DNA of 64,000 bases from Sphingobium lactosutens DS20 (GCF_000445105.1 NZ_ATDP01000097.1:124001-188000), one strand, 5' to 3'; numbered from the stretch's first letter, positions 1 to 9,775 are shown. The notes: generated by a model not told the origin, from the letters alone. Numbers and translations are program-made.

Positions 1-146
1 GCAAGGCTGCCGCTGACGCCCAAGGCGCCAATCCGTCGGCGCGGCTGATGGTCTGGCCCACCGATCACAGCTTTTCCGATAAGCGCATCGCGCTGGCCGA
101 CGCGTTGGTCCGCTTCCTGGCTGGCGTCGCGCCCACGATCCGCTAA
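1..146 (+). CDS. C-terminal end of an alpha/beta hydrolase-like protein (5' truncated by window)
   Basis: The frame is open from the window edge to a TAA at 144-146, giving 47 visible codons. The stretch [19 protein letters not shown] resembles the last helix and catalytic-histidine loop of alpha/beta hydrolases of the serine aminopeptidase or dienelactone hydrolase type, where His sits in a D-H-x-F-S-D context. The family call rests on this short tail only. The gene stops 10 nt before tdk and may be co-transcribed with it. Confidence 0.5.
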   Translation, partial: KAAADAQGANPSARLMVWPTDHSFSDKRIALADALVRFLAGVAPTIR

Positions 147-156
147 ACCCGCGGCC

Positions 157-735
157 ATGGCGAAGCTCTATTTCTACTATAGTTCGATGAATGCGGGGAA
201 ATCGACCACCCTGTTGCAATCCGACTTCAACTATCGCGAGCGCGGTATGGCGACGATGCTGTGGACCGCCGCTGTCGACACCCGTTATGGCAGCGGTCGT
301 ATCGCATCGCGCATCGGATTGGAGGCGCAGGCGCACCTGTTCGAACCGGGGGTCGATCTTTATGCGGCGGTCGCGCGCCAGCATGAAGCGACGCCGCTGT
401 CCTGCGTTCTGGTGGACGAAGCGCAATTTCTGACCCGCGATCAGGTATGGCAGCTAGCGGCGGTCGCCGACGCCTTGGGCATTCCAGTGCTCTGTTATGG
501 CCTGCGCACGGATTTTCGCGGCGACCTGTTCGATGGGAGCGCGCATCTTCTTGGCCTTGCCGATACGCTTACGGAGATCAAGACCGTGTGCGACTGCGGG
601 CGCAAGGCGACAATGAACCTGCGCGTCGATACGCAGGGCAGGGCGATCCAGCACGGGGATCAGACCGACATTGGCGGCAATGACCGTTATGTCGCGCTGT
701 GTCGCCGGCATTTCCTGGCCGCTCTCAACGGCTGA
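157..735 (+). CDS. tdk: Thymidine kinase
   Basis: This 192-residue protein is a type II thymidine kinase, which phosphorylates thymidine to dTMP with ATP in the salvage pathway. The P-loop SSMNAGKST lies at residues 9-17. The DEAQF motif (residues 87-91) carries the catalytic glutamate, E88. Cys145, Cys147, Cys182 and His185 are placed like the structural zinc ligands, although the first pair is spaced C-x-C rather than the usual C-x-x-C. The length fits the bacterial family (about 190-205 residues). The first ATG gives the expected N-terminus. Confidence 0.95.
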   Translation: MAKLYFYYSSMNAGKSTTLLQSDFNYRERGMATMLWTAAVDTRYGSGRIASRIGLEAQAHLFEPGVDLYAAVARQHEATPLSCVLVDEAQFLTRDQVWQLAAVADALGIPVLCYGLRTDFRGDLFDGSAHLLGLADTLTEIKTVCDCGRKATMNLRVDTQGRAIQHGDQTDIGGNDRYVALCRRHFLAALNG

Positions 736-738
736 CTG

Positions 739-1434
739 TCAGCGCAGCGTAGCGATCCAATCGGGTAGCTGGCCAAGCCGCTTCAATTGCACGAAACGCG
801 GGTGCGTGTCGGGCGCGGCCGCTGTTTCATGCGACCAGGCGCCATCTTGCGGAATGAAGGCCGCCCATGCTCCCGCCTCGAGCGCAGGAAGAATATCGGA
901 CCGCATCGAATCGCCAGCCATCACGGCCCGATCCGCGGTGATGCCATGCCGGTCAAATAACGCCCGGAATGTGTCCGCTTTCTTGTCGCTGACAACCTCT
1001 ATGCCTGAAAACAGGTCGCCCAGACCCGACGCCGCGAGCTTGCTTTCCTGATGCAAAAGGTCGCCCTTTGTAACCAGCACCAGGGGCGCCTTAGCCGCCA
1101 GCGCGCGCAGCGTATCTTCGACCCCGTCGAACAGCTCGACCGGATGCGCCAGCAGCGCTCGGCCAGCGGCCAATATCCCTTCGATCATCGCGCCAGTCAC
1201 CGCGTCACCGGCAAGGTCCACGGCGGTTTCGATCATCGAAAGCGTAAAGCCCTTCGCACCATAGCCATAGAGCGGGAGGTTGCGGGTCTCGCACGCGATC
1301 AGCCGCTCGCGCGTGACCTGCGCCTGCGCAAAGGGGCGCAGCATGTCGAGCAGCGCGTCTTCGGTCGCGTTGAAGTGGCGCATATTATGCCAGAGCGTAT
1401 CGTCGGCATCGAGGCAGATCAGGTCTATCGTCAT
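739..1434 (-). CDS. HAD-superfamily hydrolase (phosphatase-like)
   Basis: The 231-residue product has all HAD motifs. These are the DADDT nucleophile motif at residues 9-13 (D9 nucleophile, D11 acid/base), motif II Thr122 in LVTKGD, Lys151 in SDKKAD, and the acidic motif GDSMRSD at 174-180. The insertion between motifs I and II is helical, as in class I cap phosphatases. The substrate cannot be told from sequence. The gene converges on tdk with only 3 nt between the stop codons, and its 5' end faces truB. Confidence 0.85.
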   Translation of the reverse strand: MTIDLICLDADDTLWHNMRHFNATEDALLDMLRPFAQAQVTRERLIACETRNLPLYGYGAKGFTLSMIETAVDLAGDAVTGAMIEGILAAGRALLAHPVELFDGVEDTLRALAAKAPLVLVTKGDLLHQESKLAASGLGDLFSGIEVVSDKKADTFRALFDRHGITADRAVMAGDSMRSDILPALEAGAWAAFIPQDGAWSHETAAAPDTHPRFVQLKRLGQLPDWIATLR

Positions 1435-1496
1435 GCCATAGGCGTTAGCGGATTAAAGGCTGACAGGACAATATCAGGCGGATAAGGGCGGCCGCC

Positions 1497-2420
1497 ATGC
1501 ACGGCTGGATCATTCTCGATAAACCCCATGGCCTTGGCTCCACTCAGGCGGTCAGCGCGGTCAAGCGCGTCCTGCGCCAAAGTGGGGCGGGCAAATGGAA
1601 GGTCGGCCATGGCGGAACGCTCGATCCGCTGGCGACAGGCGTTCTGCCGATCGCGATTGGCGAAGCGACCAAGCTCGCCGGGCGCATGCTCGACAGCGAC
1701 AAGATCTACGATTTCACTGTCGCTTTCGGCGTCCAGACCGATACGCTCGACCTGGAAGGGAAGGTGATTGCGGAGAGCGACCATCGCCCGACATGGTCGG
1801 AGGTGGAGGCGATCCTGCCCCGTTTCACCGGCCCGATCGAACAGATCCCGCCCGCCTACAGCGCCATCCTGATCGACGGCCAGCGCGCTTATGATCTCGC
1901 CCGCAAAGGGGAGGCGGTGGAGATGAAGACGCGAAGTGTCACTATATATTCTCTCCGCGCCTCCGCGCCTCCGCGCGAAAAAAACGGGTTCGCGCGGAGA
2001 CGCGGAGGTGCGGAGTATCTGGACAAATTCACGTTTCGCGCCCATGTTTCCAAAGGTACTTATATCCGTTCTCTCGCCCGCGATATCGCGCTGGCGCTCG
2101 GCACGGTCGGCCATGTCACCATGCTGCGCCGGGTAAAGGCCGGGCCGTTCACGCTGGATTCGGCAATTTCGCTGGACATTTTGAATGACGCTGCTACGGG
2201 GCACGGCATCGGCCAGTATATGCTGCCGTTGACGGCGGGGCTGGACGACATCCCGGCCCTTTCCGTCAGTCCCGATGAAGCATTGGCTCTCCGCCAGGGG
2301 AAGATGCTGATCGGGAAACCGCACACCGGTCTCCTGCTGGCGATACTCGGCGAAACGCCCATCGCGCTGGTGGAGTCCAGTGGCCCGGACATCCGGGTGG
2401 TGCGCGGCTTCAATCTCTAG
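1497..2420 (+). CDS. truB: tRNA pseudouridine(55) synthase TruB with an in-frame inserted palindromic peptide
   Basis: TruB isomerises U55 of the tRNA T-loop to pseudouridine. The product is 307 residues. The catalytic motif [10 protein letters not shown] has Asp43 as nucleophile, and the [15 protein letters not shown] block of the catalytic domain is intact at about residues 182-196. Between the beta-strand SVTIYS and that block lie 21 residues (about 153-173) encoded by a near-perfect inverted repeat (1953-2015) with a basic, Ala/Arg/Gly-rich composition unlike the rest of the protein. The insert is exactly 63 nt, so the frame is kept and the enzyme is probably functional. The gene is followed 17 nt later by rpsO, the usual truB-rpsO-pnp order. 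Confidence 0.95.
   Translation: MHGWIILDKPHGLGSTQAVSAVKRVLRQSGAGKWKVGHGGTLDPLATGVLPIAIGEATKLAGRMLDSDKIYDFTVAFGVQTDTLDLEGKVIAESDHRPTWSEVEAILPRFTGPIEQIPPAYSAILIDGQRAYDLARKGEAVEMKTRSVTIYSLRASAPPREKNGFARRRGGAEYLDKFTFRAHVSKGTYIRSLARDIALALGTVGHVTMLRRVKAGPFTLDSAISLDILNDAATGHGIGQYMLPLTAGLDDIPALSVSPDEALALRQGKMLIGKPHTGLLLAILGETPIALVESSGPDIRVVRGFNL
1953..2015. repeat. Palindromic repeat element inserted in frame within truB
   Basis: Two 27-nt arms (1953-1979 and 1989-2015) are inverted complements with only two mismatches and are separated by a 9-nt loop. The left arm is a tandem run of CTCCGCGC units. The element is exactly 21 codons long and starts on a codon boundary of truB (codon 153). This resembles a mobile intergenic palindrome, of REP or RPE type, that landed in a coding sequence. 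No second copy was seen in this window. Confidence 0.85.
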
Positions 2421-2437
2421 ATACGAAAGGAAGCCCG

Positions 2438-2707
2438 ATGTCGATCACTGCAGAGCGCAAGGAAGCGCTGATCAAGGAACATGCCCGCGCCGAAGGCGAC
2501 ACCGGTTCGCCCGAAGTCCAGGTTGCGATCCTGTCGGAACGCATTTCGAACCTGACCGAGCATTTCAAGGGTCATCACAAGGATAACCACAGCCGTCGCG
2601 GCCTGCTGATGCTGGTCAACAAGCGTCGTTCGCTGCTGGATTATCTCAAGAAGAAGGATGAAGGCCGCTACAGCGACCTCATCGCAAAGCTGGGCCTGCG
2701 CAAGTAA
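2438..2707 (+). CDS. rpsO: 30S ribosomal protein S15
   Basis: The product is 89 residues, the canonical S15 length, and carries the family blocks [17 protein letters not shown] and [18 protein letters not shown]15 binds the central domain of 16S rRNA early in 30S assembly. An AAAGGAAG ribosome-binding site precedes the ATG. The gene sits between truB and pnp as in most proteobacteria, and a terminator-like hairpin follows it. Confidence 0.98.
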   Translation: MSITAERKEALIKEHARAEGDTGSPEVQVAILSERISNLTEHFKGHHKDNHSRRGLLMLVNKRRSLLDYLKKKDEGRYSDLIAKLGLRK

Positions 2708-2723
2708 GTCTGCTATACAAAGG

Positions 2724-2745
2724 AACGGCCCCCCGCGGGGCCGTT
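2724..2745 (+). terminator. GC-rich hairpin after rpsO
   Basis: A perfect 9-bp stem (AACGGCCCC at 2724-2732 pairs with 2737-2745) closes a 4-nt loop and is followed by a short TTCC stretch. The T-run is weak, so some read-through into pnp is likely, as in the rpsO-pnp operons of other bacteria. Confidence 0.7.
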
Positions 2746-2791
2746 TCCGATTCCGGGATTTCGCCCCTTCCTGTGGCGGGGGCATGCAAGA

Positions 2792-2899
2792 GGGAGATCG
2801 CGCAATCCGGTGCGATCCCCGAACACGGAGCCACACGATGCTCCGACACCGCAGCGGGCCGGTTAGCCCGCAGATGAGGCCCCGCCGGGCAATAGGGCC
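2792..2899 (+). promoter_or_regulatory. Structured 5' leader of pnp (four consecutive hairpins)
   Basis: Four inverted repeats lie back to back in the 213-nt gap before pnp: about 2792-2820 (GATCGC/GCGATC plus three more pairs with one bulge), 2826-2845 (CGGAGC/GCTCCG), 2854-2871 (GCGGGC/GCCCGC) and about 2878-2899 (GGCCC/GGGCC). In enterobacteria the pnp leader hairpin is cut by RNase III and then degraded by PNPase, which gives autoregulation. A similar role here is inferred from position and structure only. Confidence 0.55.
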
Positions 2900-2920
2900 A
2901 TGGCGGGCGAAGGAAAAAGC

Positions 2921-5236
2921 ATGTTTGATGTAAAGAAAGTTTCGATCGAGCTGGCAGGCAAGACCCTGACTCTCGAAACCGGTCGCATTGCGCGTCAGGC
3001 CGACGCCGCCGTGCTGGCGACCTATGGCGAGACGGTGGTGCTGTGCGCCGTGACCGCCGCCAAGTCGGTGAAGGACGGGCAGGACTTCTTCCCGCTCACC
3101 GTCCATTATCAGGAAAAATATTCCGCTGCCGGCCGCATCCCCGGCGGCTTCTTCAAGCGCGAACGCGGCGCGACGGAAAAGGAAACGCTGGTTTCCCGCT
3201 TGATCGACCGCCCGATCCGCCCGCTCTTCCCCGAAGGTTTCTACAACGAGATCAACGTCATCGCTCAGGTGCTGAGCTTTGACGGCGAAAGCGAACCCGA
3301 CATCGTTGCGATGATCGCCGCCTCGGCCGCGCTAACGCTGTCGGGTGTGCCCTTCATGGGGCCGATCGGCGCCGCGCGCGTCGGCTACAAGGATGGCGAA
3401 TATCGGCTGAACCCGTCGCTGGAAGAGGTGAAGGAAGGCGAACTCGACCTGGTCGTCGCCGCCACCGGCAACGCAGTGATGATGGTCGAATCCGAAGCCA
3501 AGGAATTGTCGGAAGACGTCATGCTGGGCGCCGTCATGTTTGCGCATGACGCGTCCAAGAAGGTCGTCAACGCGATCATCGACCTTGCCGAACAGGCTGC
3601 GAAGGACCCGTGGGACATGGCCCCGCAGGATGACCTTGGCGACCTCAAGAAGAAGCTGACGAAGCTGATCGGCAAGGACATTGCCGCCGCCTACAAGCTG
3701 ACCGACAAGTCGGCCCGCTCGAACGCGCTCAACGAAGCACGCGCGAAAGCGAAGGCCTCGTTCGCGGAAGACGGCCTCGACGCCCAGACCGTGATGGCGG
3801 GCATCAAGCTTACCAAGAAGCTGGAAGCCGAAATCGTCCGCACCGCCATCCTCAAGGATGGCAAGCGCATCGACGGCCGTACCACCACGCAGATCCGCCC
3901 GATCGAGGCGATGGTCGGCTTCCTGCCGCGCACTCATGGTTCGGCGCTGTTCACCCGCGGCGAAACGCAGGCGATCTGCACGACCACGCTGGGCACCAAG
4001 GACGCCGAGCAGATGATCGACGGCCTCACCGGCCTGCATTATGAAAACTTCATGCTGCACTATAACTTCCCGCCCTATTCGGTCGGTGAAGTCGGCCGCT
4101 TCGGCGCGCCGGGCCGTCGTGAAGTGGGTCATGGCAAGCTCGCCTGGCGCGCGCTGCACCCCGTGCTGCCCAGCAAGGACGAGTTCCCCTACACGATCCG
4201 CGTTCTCTCCGACATCACCGAGTCCAATGGTTCATCGTCGATGGCAACGGTCTGCGGCGGTTCGCTCTCGATGATGGACGCGGGCGTTCCCTTGAAACGT
4301 CCGGTGTCGGGCATCGCCATGGGCCTGATCCTGGAAGGCAAGGATTATGCCGTCATCAGCGACATCCTGGGTGATGAGGATCATCTGGGCGACATGGACT
4401 TCAAGGTCGCCGGCACGGAAAACGGCATCACCACCATGCAGATGGACATCAAGGTCGCCGGCATCACGCAGGAGATCTTTGAAGTCGCGCTGCGTCAGGC
4501 GAAGGAAGGCCGCGCCCATATCCTGGGTGAAATGAGCAAGGCGCTGTCCTCGACCCGCACCGAGCTGTCGGCTCATGCCCCGCGCATCGAGACGATCCAG
4601 ATCGACAAGTCGAAGATCCGCGACGTCATCGGCACGGGCGGCAAGGTCATCCGCGAGATCGTCGCGGAAACCGGTGCGAAGGTCGATATCGACGACGAAG
4701 GCGTCATCAAGATTTCCTCGTCCGACACGGCCCAGATCGAAGCCGCCAAGAAGTGGATCCTCGGCATCGTCGAGGAAGCCGAAGTCGGCAAAATCTACAC
4801 CGGCAAGGTCGTCAACATCGTCGATTTCGGCGCGTTCGTGAACTTCATGGGTGGCAAGGACGGCCTCGTCCACGTGTCCGAAATGAAGAATGAACGCGTG
4901 GAAAAGCCCACCGACGTCGTGTCGGAAGGCCAGGAAGTGAAGGTCAAGGTTCTCGAAATCGACCCGCGTGGCAAGGTTCGCCTGTCGATGCGCGTTGTCG
5001 ATCAGGAAACCGGCGAGGAGCTGGAAGACACCCGTCCCGCCCGTGAGCCGCGCGAGCCGCGTGGCGACAGGGGTGAGGGGCGCGGTGACCGCAACCGTCG
5101 CGATCGCGGTGGTGACCGTGGTGGTCGCGGCGACCGTGGCCCGCGCCGGGATCGTGGACCCCGCGGCGAAGGCGGCGGCAAGGGCGATGATGACGGTTCC
5201 AGCGCTGGCCTGCCCGACTTCTTAACCCAGGACTGA
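2921..5236 (+). CDS. pnp: Polyribonucleotide nucleotidyltransferase (PNPase)
   Basis: PNPase degrades RNA phosphorolytically from the 3' end and is a degradosome component. The 771-residue product has two RNase PH domains, a KH domain (about 556-615, with the GTGGK loop near residue 571) and an S1 domain (about 622-690). The ATG at 2921 gives the conserved start [14 protein letters not shown] and has AGGA 7-10 nt upstream. A more upstream in-frame ATG at 2900 adds seven unconserved residues and is less likely. The last 70 residues are an Arg/Gly/Asp-rich tail with RGDRG-type repeats, probably disordered and RNA- or RNase E-binding. Confidence 0.97.
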   Translation: MFDVKKVSIELAGKTLTLETGRIARQADAAVLATYGETVVLCAVTAAKSVKDGQDFFPLTVHYQEKYSAAGRIPGGFFKRERGATEKETLVSRLIDRPIRPLFPEGFYNEINVIAQVLSFDGESEPDIVAMIAASAALTLSGVPFMGPIGAARVGYKDGEYRLNPSLEEVKEGELDLVVAATGNAVMMVESEAKELSEDVMLGAVMFAHDASKKVVNAIIDLAEQAAKDPWDMAPQDDLGDLKKKLTKLIGKDIAAAYKLTDKSARSNALNEARAKAKASFAEDGLDAQTVMAGIKLTKKLEAEIVRTAILKDGKRIDGRTTTQIRPIEAMVGFLPRTHGSALFTRGETQAICTTTLGTKDAEQMIDGLTGLHYENFMLHYNFPPYSVGEVGRFGAPGRREVGHGKLAWRALHPVLPSKDEFPYTIRVLSDITESNGSSSMATVCGGSLSMMDAGVPLKRPVSGIAMGLILEGKDYAVISDILGDEDHLGDMDFKVAGTENGITTMQMDIKVAGITQEIFEVALRQAKEGRAHILGEMSKALSSTRTELSAHAPRIETIQIDKSKIRDVIGTGGKVIREIVAETGAKVDIDDEGVIKISSSDTAQIEAAKKWILGIVEEAEVGKIYTGKVVNIVDFGAFVNFMGGKDGLVHVSEMKNERVEKPTDVVSEGQEVKVKVLEIDPRGKVRLSMRVVDQETGEELEDTRPAREPREPRGDRGEGRGDRNRRDRGGDRGGRGDRGPRRDRGPRGEGGGKGDDDGSSAGLPDFLTQD

Positions 5237-5275
5237 CAAGCGGTCCCTGACAAAAGGGCAGCTTTGCAACCGAAG

Positions 5276-5303
5276 AAGGCGTCCGGTTTCGGACGCCTTT
5301 TTT
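5276..5303 (+). terminator. Intrinsic terminator of the rpsO-pnp unit
   Basis: A perfect 10-bp stem (AAGGCGTCCG at 5276-5285 with 5290-5299), a GTTT tetraloop and a run of six T (5298-5303) form a textbook rho-independent terminator 40 nt after the pnp stop. Confidence 0.93.
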
Positions 5304-5387
5304 GGTGAAGGAAGCGATTGACTGATCTCAATCAATGCGCTTCCGTAAGGATTGGATATTGTGCCGGCAAGCCAAACGGGGATCATC

Positions 5388-6407
5388 ATGCAGCGGAGCA
5401 ACGAGCGCTTTGTCGAACGCCTGCCGCTCGTCCTCGATCGACCGGTATATGCCTATCTGCTGACCTTCCTCTTCTGCGCGGCGGGGCTGATGCTGCGTTT
5501 TGCGGCGGAACCCTTGCTGCCGCAGGGCTATCCGTTCGTTACCTTCTTCCCGGCTGTCATCCTGTCCTCCTTCCTGTTCGGTGTTCGGTCGGGAATTTTC
5601 GGGGCCACGATTGGGGGTTTTGCCTCCTGGTATTTTTTCATCAACCCGATCCACAGTTTCACCCTGAATCCCGCGGTGGCGACCGCGATGCTATTCTATA
5701 CCGGCGTCGTTACGGTGGACATCATCCTCATCCATTTCATGCAACGCGCCAATTTCAACCTCGCGGTGGAGCGTGAACGCAGCCGCGCGCTGGCGGAAAA
5801 TCGCGAGCTGCTGTTTCGCGAGTTGCAACATCGCGTGTCCAATAATCTTCAGGTGGTCGCGGCGATGCTGTCGCTCCAGCGGCGGCATGTCGATCATGAC
5901 GTGGCCCGTCGTGCGCTGGACGATGCCTCGGCCCGGCTGGCCCTGATCGGCCGGATCAGTCGCGCCCTTTATGATCCATCGGGGCGCGGGCAGGATATGA
6001 ACGCCTTTCTTCATACTCTGACCGCCGACATTCTGGACGCATCGGGCCGCAGCGACGTCAATATTCAGGTGTCTGCACCGGAAGCCTTGGTCCTGGCATC
6101 GGACGTCACGGTGCCCCTGGCTTTGGTCGTGGCGGAATCGGTCAGCAATGCGATCGAACATGGTCTGCCTGACCGGCCCGGCACTATCCGTGTGACGTTG
6201 GAGAGCGCAGATGGCGAACTCACGCTACGCATCATGGACAATGGCAAGGGTGTTCCGCCAAATTTCGACGCGAATGCGGGGCAGTCATTGGGTCTGCGCA
6301 TCGCCAACGCGCTGGCGATGCAGCTTGGCGGCCGCTTCGCGCTACAGCCCGCCGCAACGGGCGGCACCATCGCGCGCTTGGACCTGCCACTGGCTGCGAC
6401 CTGTTGA
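5388..6407 (+). CDS. Sensor histidine kinase, DUF4118 membrane domain plus HisKA_2-type kinase
   Basis: The N-terminal 110 residues hold about four hydrophobic segments in the pattern of the DUF4118 (KdpD-like) membrane module. The dimerisation motif ELQHRVSNNLQVVAAML follows, with phospho-acceptor His148. The HATPase_c domain has an N-box (AESVSNAIEH) and a G1 box (DNGKGVPP). HisKA_2/HWE kinases of this kind are common in alphaproteobacterial light and general-stress signalling. The ATG at 5388 is used here; a TTG at 5352 in the same frame would add 12 residues. No response regulator is adjacent. Confidence 0.85.
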   Translation: MQRSNERFVERLPLVLDRPVYAYLLTFLFCAAGLMLRFAAEPLLPQGYPFVTFFPAVILSSFLFGVRSGIFGATIGGFASWYFFINPIHSFTLNPAVATAMLFYTGVVTVDIILIHFMQRANFNLAVERERSRALAENRELLFRELQHRVSNNLQVVAAMLSLQRRHVDHDVARRALDDASARLALIGRISRALYDPSGRGQDMNAFLHTLTADILDASGRSDVNIQVSAPEALVLASDVTVPLALVVAESVSNAIEHGLPDRPGTIRVTLESADGELTLRIMDNGKGVPPNFDANAGQSLGLRIANALAMQLGGRFALQPAATGGTIARLDLPLAATC

Positions 6408-6453
6408 ACAGGACGCACCATTCTGGCGCTTGGCGGCGGCGCGTCGCTCGGCT

Positions 6454-7254
6454 ATGACCCGCCCCATGCTGACGAAAACCCTGACGCGCATCGGCGCGGC
6501 CACCGCTCTGGTCCTGATCGCCTCGCCCGTCCTGACTGGCTGTTCGACATCGAAGAACAAGGCGGACACGCTCTATGTCGCTCGCGACGTGTCGACATTA
6601 TATAATAGCGGCAAGGATCGTCTTGATCGCGGCCAGTATAAGCTGGCGGCCGCGCTGTTCGACGAGGTGGAGCGTCAGCATCCCTATTCGCCCTGGGCGC
6701 GTCGCGCGCAGCTCATGTCGGCGTTCAGCTATTATATGAACCGCGACTATGCCGAATCCATTTCGGCGGCGCAGCGCTTCCTGTCTATCCACACCGGCAA
6801 CAAGGATGCACCCTACGCTTATTATCTGATCGCCATCTGCTATTATGAGCAGATCGCCGACGTCACCCGCGACCAGAAGATCACGCAGCAGGCGCTTGAT
6901 TCGCTCGGTGAACTGATCCGTCGCTATCCCCAGACCCGTTATGCCGCCGATGCGCGTTTGAAGGTCGATCTGGTCAACGACCACCTTGCCGGCAAGGAAA
7001 TGGAGGTTGGTCGCTTCTATCAGCGGCGCGGCCAGTGGCTTGCCGCCACGCTGCGGTTCCGCACGGTCATCGACAAATATCAGACCACGACCCATACGCC
7101 CGAAGCACTGGAGCGCCTGGTCGAATCCTATCTGTCGCTGGGCATCCCGACCGAAGCGCAAAAGGCCGCCGCCGTGCTCGGCCGCAATTATCCGGGCACC
7201 AAATGGTATGAGCGCAGCTACAAGCTGATGCAGGAACATGGCGGCGCGGCCTGA
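6454..7254 (+). CDS. bamD: Outer membrane protein assembly factor BamD (lipoprotein)
   Basis: BamD is the essential TPR lipoprotein of the BAM complex, which inserts beta-barrels in the outer membrane. The 266-residue product has a lipoprotein signal ending in VLTGC with lipidated Cys30. The TPR block starts DTLYVARDVSTLYNSGKD and includes the PYSPWARRAQLMSAFSYY signature of the BamD/ComL family. The start is placed at ATG 6454; ATG 6466 is also possible and leaves the signal intact. The gene precedes recN, a frequent alphaproteobacterial arrangement. Confidence 0.93.
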   Translation: MTRPMLTKTLTRIGAATALVLIASPVLTGCSTSKNKADTLYVARDVSTLYNSGKDRLDRGQYKLAAALFDEVERQHPYSPWARRAQLMSAFSYYMNRDYAESISAAQRFLSIHTGNKDAPYAYYLIAICYYEQIADVTRDQKITQQALDSLGELIRRYPQTRYAADARLKVDLVNDHLAGKEMEVGRFYQRRGQWLAATLRFRTVIDKYQTTTHTPEALERLVESYLSLGIPTEAQKAAAVLGRNYPGTKWYERSYKLMQEHGGAA

Positions 7255-7305
7255 GCTGCCGCTTTCCCTGTTCCCCTTTTGTGCATTGACGGGTAGGACC
7301 ACGTC

Positions 7306-8982
7306 ATGCTGACAAGCCTAGCGATCCGCAACGTCGTGCTGATCGAGGCGCTGGACCTGGAGTTTGGCGCTGGCCTTTCCGTGCTGACCGGCGAAACCGG
7401 CGCGGGCAAGTCGATCCTGCTCGACTCGCTCGGCCTGGCCCTTGGCGCGCGCGCCGATAGCGGGCTTGTCCGTGCGGGCGAGCATCAGGCAAGCGTCATC
7501 GCGGCCTTCAACCCGCCCGCGCCCGATCATCCGGCCGCCGCTCTATTAGCGGAAAACGGCATCGATATGGAGCCGGGCGAACCGCTGCTCATTCGCCGCA
7601 TGGTGAAGGCCGACGGCGGCAGCCGGGCGTTCATCAATGACCAGCCCTGCTCGGCCGCTCTGTTGCGTGACCTGAGTGCGTCGCTGGTGGAAATTCATGG
7701 CCAGCATGATGACCGGGGCCTGCTCAATCCGCGCGGTCATCGCGCCATGCTCGACACCTATGGCCGATGCGACGCCGCCGCCGTGGCGAAAGCGCATGCC
7801 GACTGGCGCGCCGCTGCCAATGCTTTGAGCCAGGCGCGCGAATCGGTGGACTCCGCCGCGCGGGATCGGGACTATCTGACCCACGCGATCGAAGAACTGC
7901 GCGCCTTCGCGCCGCAAGCCGGTGAAGAGGCGACCCTGGCCGAAGAACGCGCCGCCATGCAGAGGGGCGCGCGCCTGACCGACGATCTGGCGACGATCAG
8001 CGAATGCCTGACTGGGTCGGACGGCGGCCTTGCCTTGTTGCGGCAGGCTGCGCGCCGGCTGGATCGGATCGCTGGGGAAGAGCTGCTGCTCGCCGCCGTC
8101 CTGGAATCCCTCGATCGCGCGGTGGTGGAGGCGGGGGAGGCGGAGGATCGGCTTGCGGAAGCCGCCGAGGCATTGAGTTTTGATCCAGCCCGTCTCGATG
8201 CCATCGAAACCCGCCTGTTCGATCTGCGCGGCCTTGCCCGCAAGCATCAGGTGCAGCCTGACGATCTCGCCGCCCTGCGCGACGACATGGCGGAAAAGCT
8301 TGCGGCGATTGAGGGCGGCGAGGAGCATATCGCGGCACTGGAAAAGGCTGTTGTCGCCAAAGCGGATACCTATCGCGCCGCCGCGCAGGCGCTGTCTGCG
8401 GAGCGCCAGCTGGCGGCAGGGCGCCTTGATGCGGCGGTCGCAGGGGAATTGGCGCCGCTAAAGCTCGATGCCGCGCGTTTCCGCACCGTGGTCGCCCCGT
8501 TGGACGAAGGGCAATGGAGCGCCCAGGGCATGGACCGCGTCGAGTTTGAAATCTCCACGAACCCCGGCGCGCCCTTTGCTCCATTGGCGAAGATCGCATC
8601 GGGCGGCGAACTCTCCCGCTTCATCCTGGCGCTCAAGGTCGCGCTGGCCGAGCGGGGTGGGGCGGACACGCTGATCTTTGACGAGATTGACCGGGGCGTG
8701 GGCGGCGCGGTGGCCGATGCTATTGGCGAGCGGCTTTCCCGGCTTGCCCAAAGCAACCAGATTCTCGTCGTCACCCACAGCCCACAGGTCGCGGCGCGCG
8801 GCGCGGGTCATATGCTCATCGCCAAGTCGAGCGCCAGTAAAGATGGGGGCACCGTCACCCGCACCGGCGTCCGCGCGCTGGACGACACCGAACGCCGCGA
8901 GGAAATCGCCCGCATGCTCTCCGGCGCCGAAATCACCGCGGAAGCGCGGGCGCAGGCGGAACGGTTGCTGGAGCGGGCCTAG
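7306..8982 (+). CDS. recN: DNA repair protein RecN
   Basis: RecN is an SMC-like ATPase used in double-strand break repair. The 558-residue product has Walker A GETGAGKS at residues 29-36, the ABC signature SGGELSR near 431, Walker B LIFDEID near 456 and the H-loop VVTHSPQVAA. The middle holds the predicted coiled coil, rich in Ala, Glu and Arg. Length matches the family (about 550). Usual control by LexA was not verified; no clear SOS box was identified in the 51-nt gap upstream. Confidence 0.96.
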   Translation: MLTSLAIRNVVLIEALDLEFGAGLSVLTGETGAGKSILLDSLGLALGARADSGLVRAGEHQASVIAAFNPPAPDHPAAALLAENGIDMEPGEPLLIRRMVKADGGSRAFINDQPCSAALLRDLSASLVEIHGQHDDRGLLNPRGHRAMLDTYGRCDAAAVAKAHADWRAAANALSQARESVDSAARDRDYLTHAIEELRAFAPQAGEEATLAEERAAMQRGARLTDDLATISECLTGSDGGLALLRQAARRLDRIAGEELLLAAVLESLDRAVVEAGEAEDRLAEAAEALSFDPARLDAIETRLFDLRGLARKHQVQPDDLAALRDDMAEKLAAIEGGEEHIAALEKAVVAKADTYRAAAQALSAERQLAAGRLDAAVAGELAPLKLDAARFRTVVAPLDEGQWSAQGMDRVEFEISTNPGAPFAPLAKIASGGELSRFILALKVALAERGGADTLIFDEIDRGVGGAVADAIGERLSRLAQSNQILVVTHSPQVAARGAGHMLIAKSSASKDGGTVTRTGVRALDDTERREEIARMLSGAEITAEARAQAERLLERA

Positions 8983-9026
8983 ATCATTTCCATGGAAACA
9001 GTTGGGTTCGTCGCCGTTGACACCGC

Positions 9027-9731
9027 ATGGCGCCAGCGCACTTTCCAGATTGGCTGCATGGGCTTTCCATCGCTTCGTTAACCCTCGCAATCTTGTGCGC
9101 GTTGTTAATTCTCGTTGATATCATGCGGCGACCACAGAAGATGGCCATCATGAATTGGGTGTGGCCGCTGACAGCGCTGTTCGGCAGCGTGATCTGGCTT
9201 TGCTTCTACCTGAAGGCGGCTCGGCGGGCGGGTGATGCGGAACGCGATACGCCTATGGCGGTGGCTGTGGCCAAGGGAGCAAGCCATTGCGGGGCAGGGT
9301 GTACGCTGGGCGACATCATCGCTGAATGGGTTGCCTTCGCTTTTCCCGGCGTTGCTCTATGGTTTGGCTGGCGGACGCTTTTCGCTGAAAAGCTCTTTGC
9401 CGTCTGGATATTCGATTATCTCCTGGCCTTTCTGATCGGCGTGCTATTTCAATATTGCACGATCAAGCCGATGCGGGACCTGTCCGTTGGCACAGCCATA
9501 GTACAAGCGGTGAAGGCGGACGCAGCCTCGATCACCAGTTGGCAGGTCGGCATGTATGGTGTCATGGCCGCGGGACAATTCCTGTGGTTCCGGCACGCTT
9601 ATGGTGGGTTAGCCCCAGTCGCGAGCCCGGAATTCTGGTTTCTCATGCAACTCTCCATGCTCGCTGGATTTTGCACAGCCTATCCCGTCAATTGGTGGCT
9701 TGTCCGAACGGGCATCAAGGAGAAGATGTAG
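9027..9731 (+). CDS. DUF4396 domain-containing membrane protein
   Basis: This 234-residue integral membrane protein shows about six hydrophobic segments. It carries the DUF4396 hallmarks: NWVWPLTALFGS near residue 43, a His-Cys cluster SHCGAGCTLGDIIAEW (His87, Cys88, Cys92), the FQYCTIKPMRDLS loop, and a C-terminal block ending AYPVNWWLVRTGIKEKM. The conserved His/Cys pair suggests metal or redox contact, but no function is established. It is transcribed between recN and ligA with short gaps on both sides. Confidence 0.75.
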   Translation: MAPAHFPDWLHGLSIASLTLAILCALLILVDIMRRPQKMAIMNWVWPLTALFGSVIWLCFYLKAARRAGDAERDTPMAVAVAKGASHCGAGCTLGDIIAEWVAFAFPGVALWFGWRTLFAEKLFAVWIFDYLLAFLIGVLFQYCTIKPMRDLSVGTAIVQAVKADAASITSWQVGMYGVMAAGQFLWFRHAYGGLAPVASPEFWFLMQLSMLAGFCTAYPVNWWLVRTGIKEKM

Positions 9732-9775
9732 GGCCGCGCCGCCGCGTGCTTCCGTGTGCGCCCGACTAACGCTAA

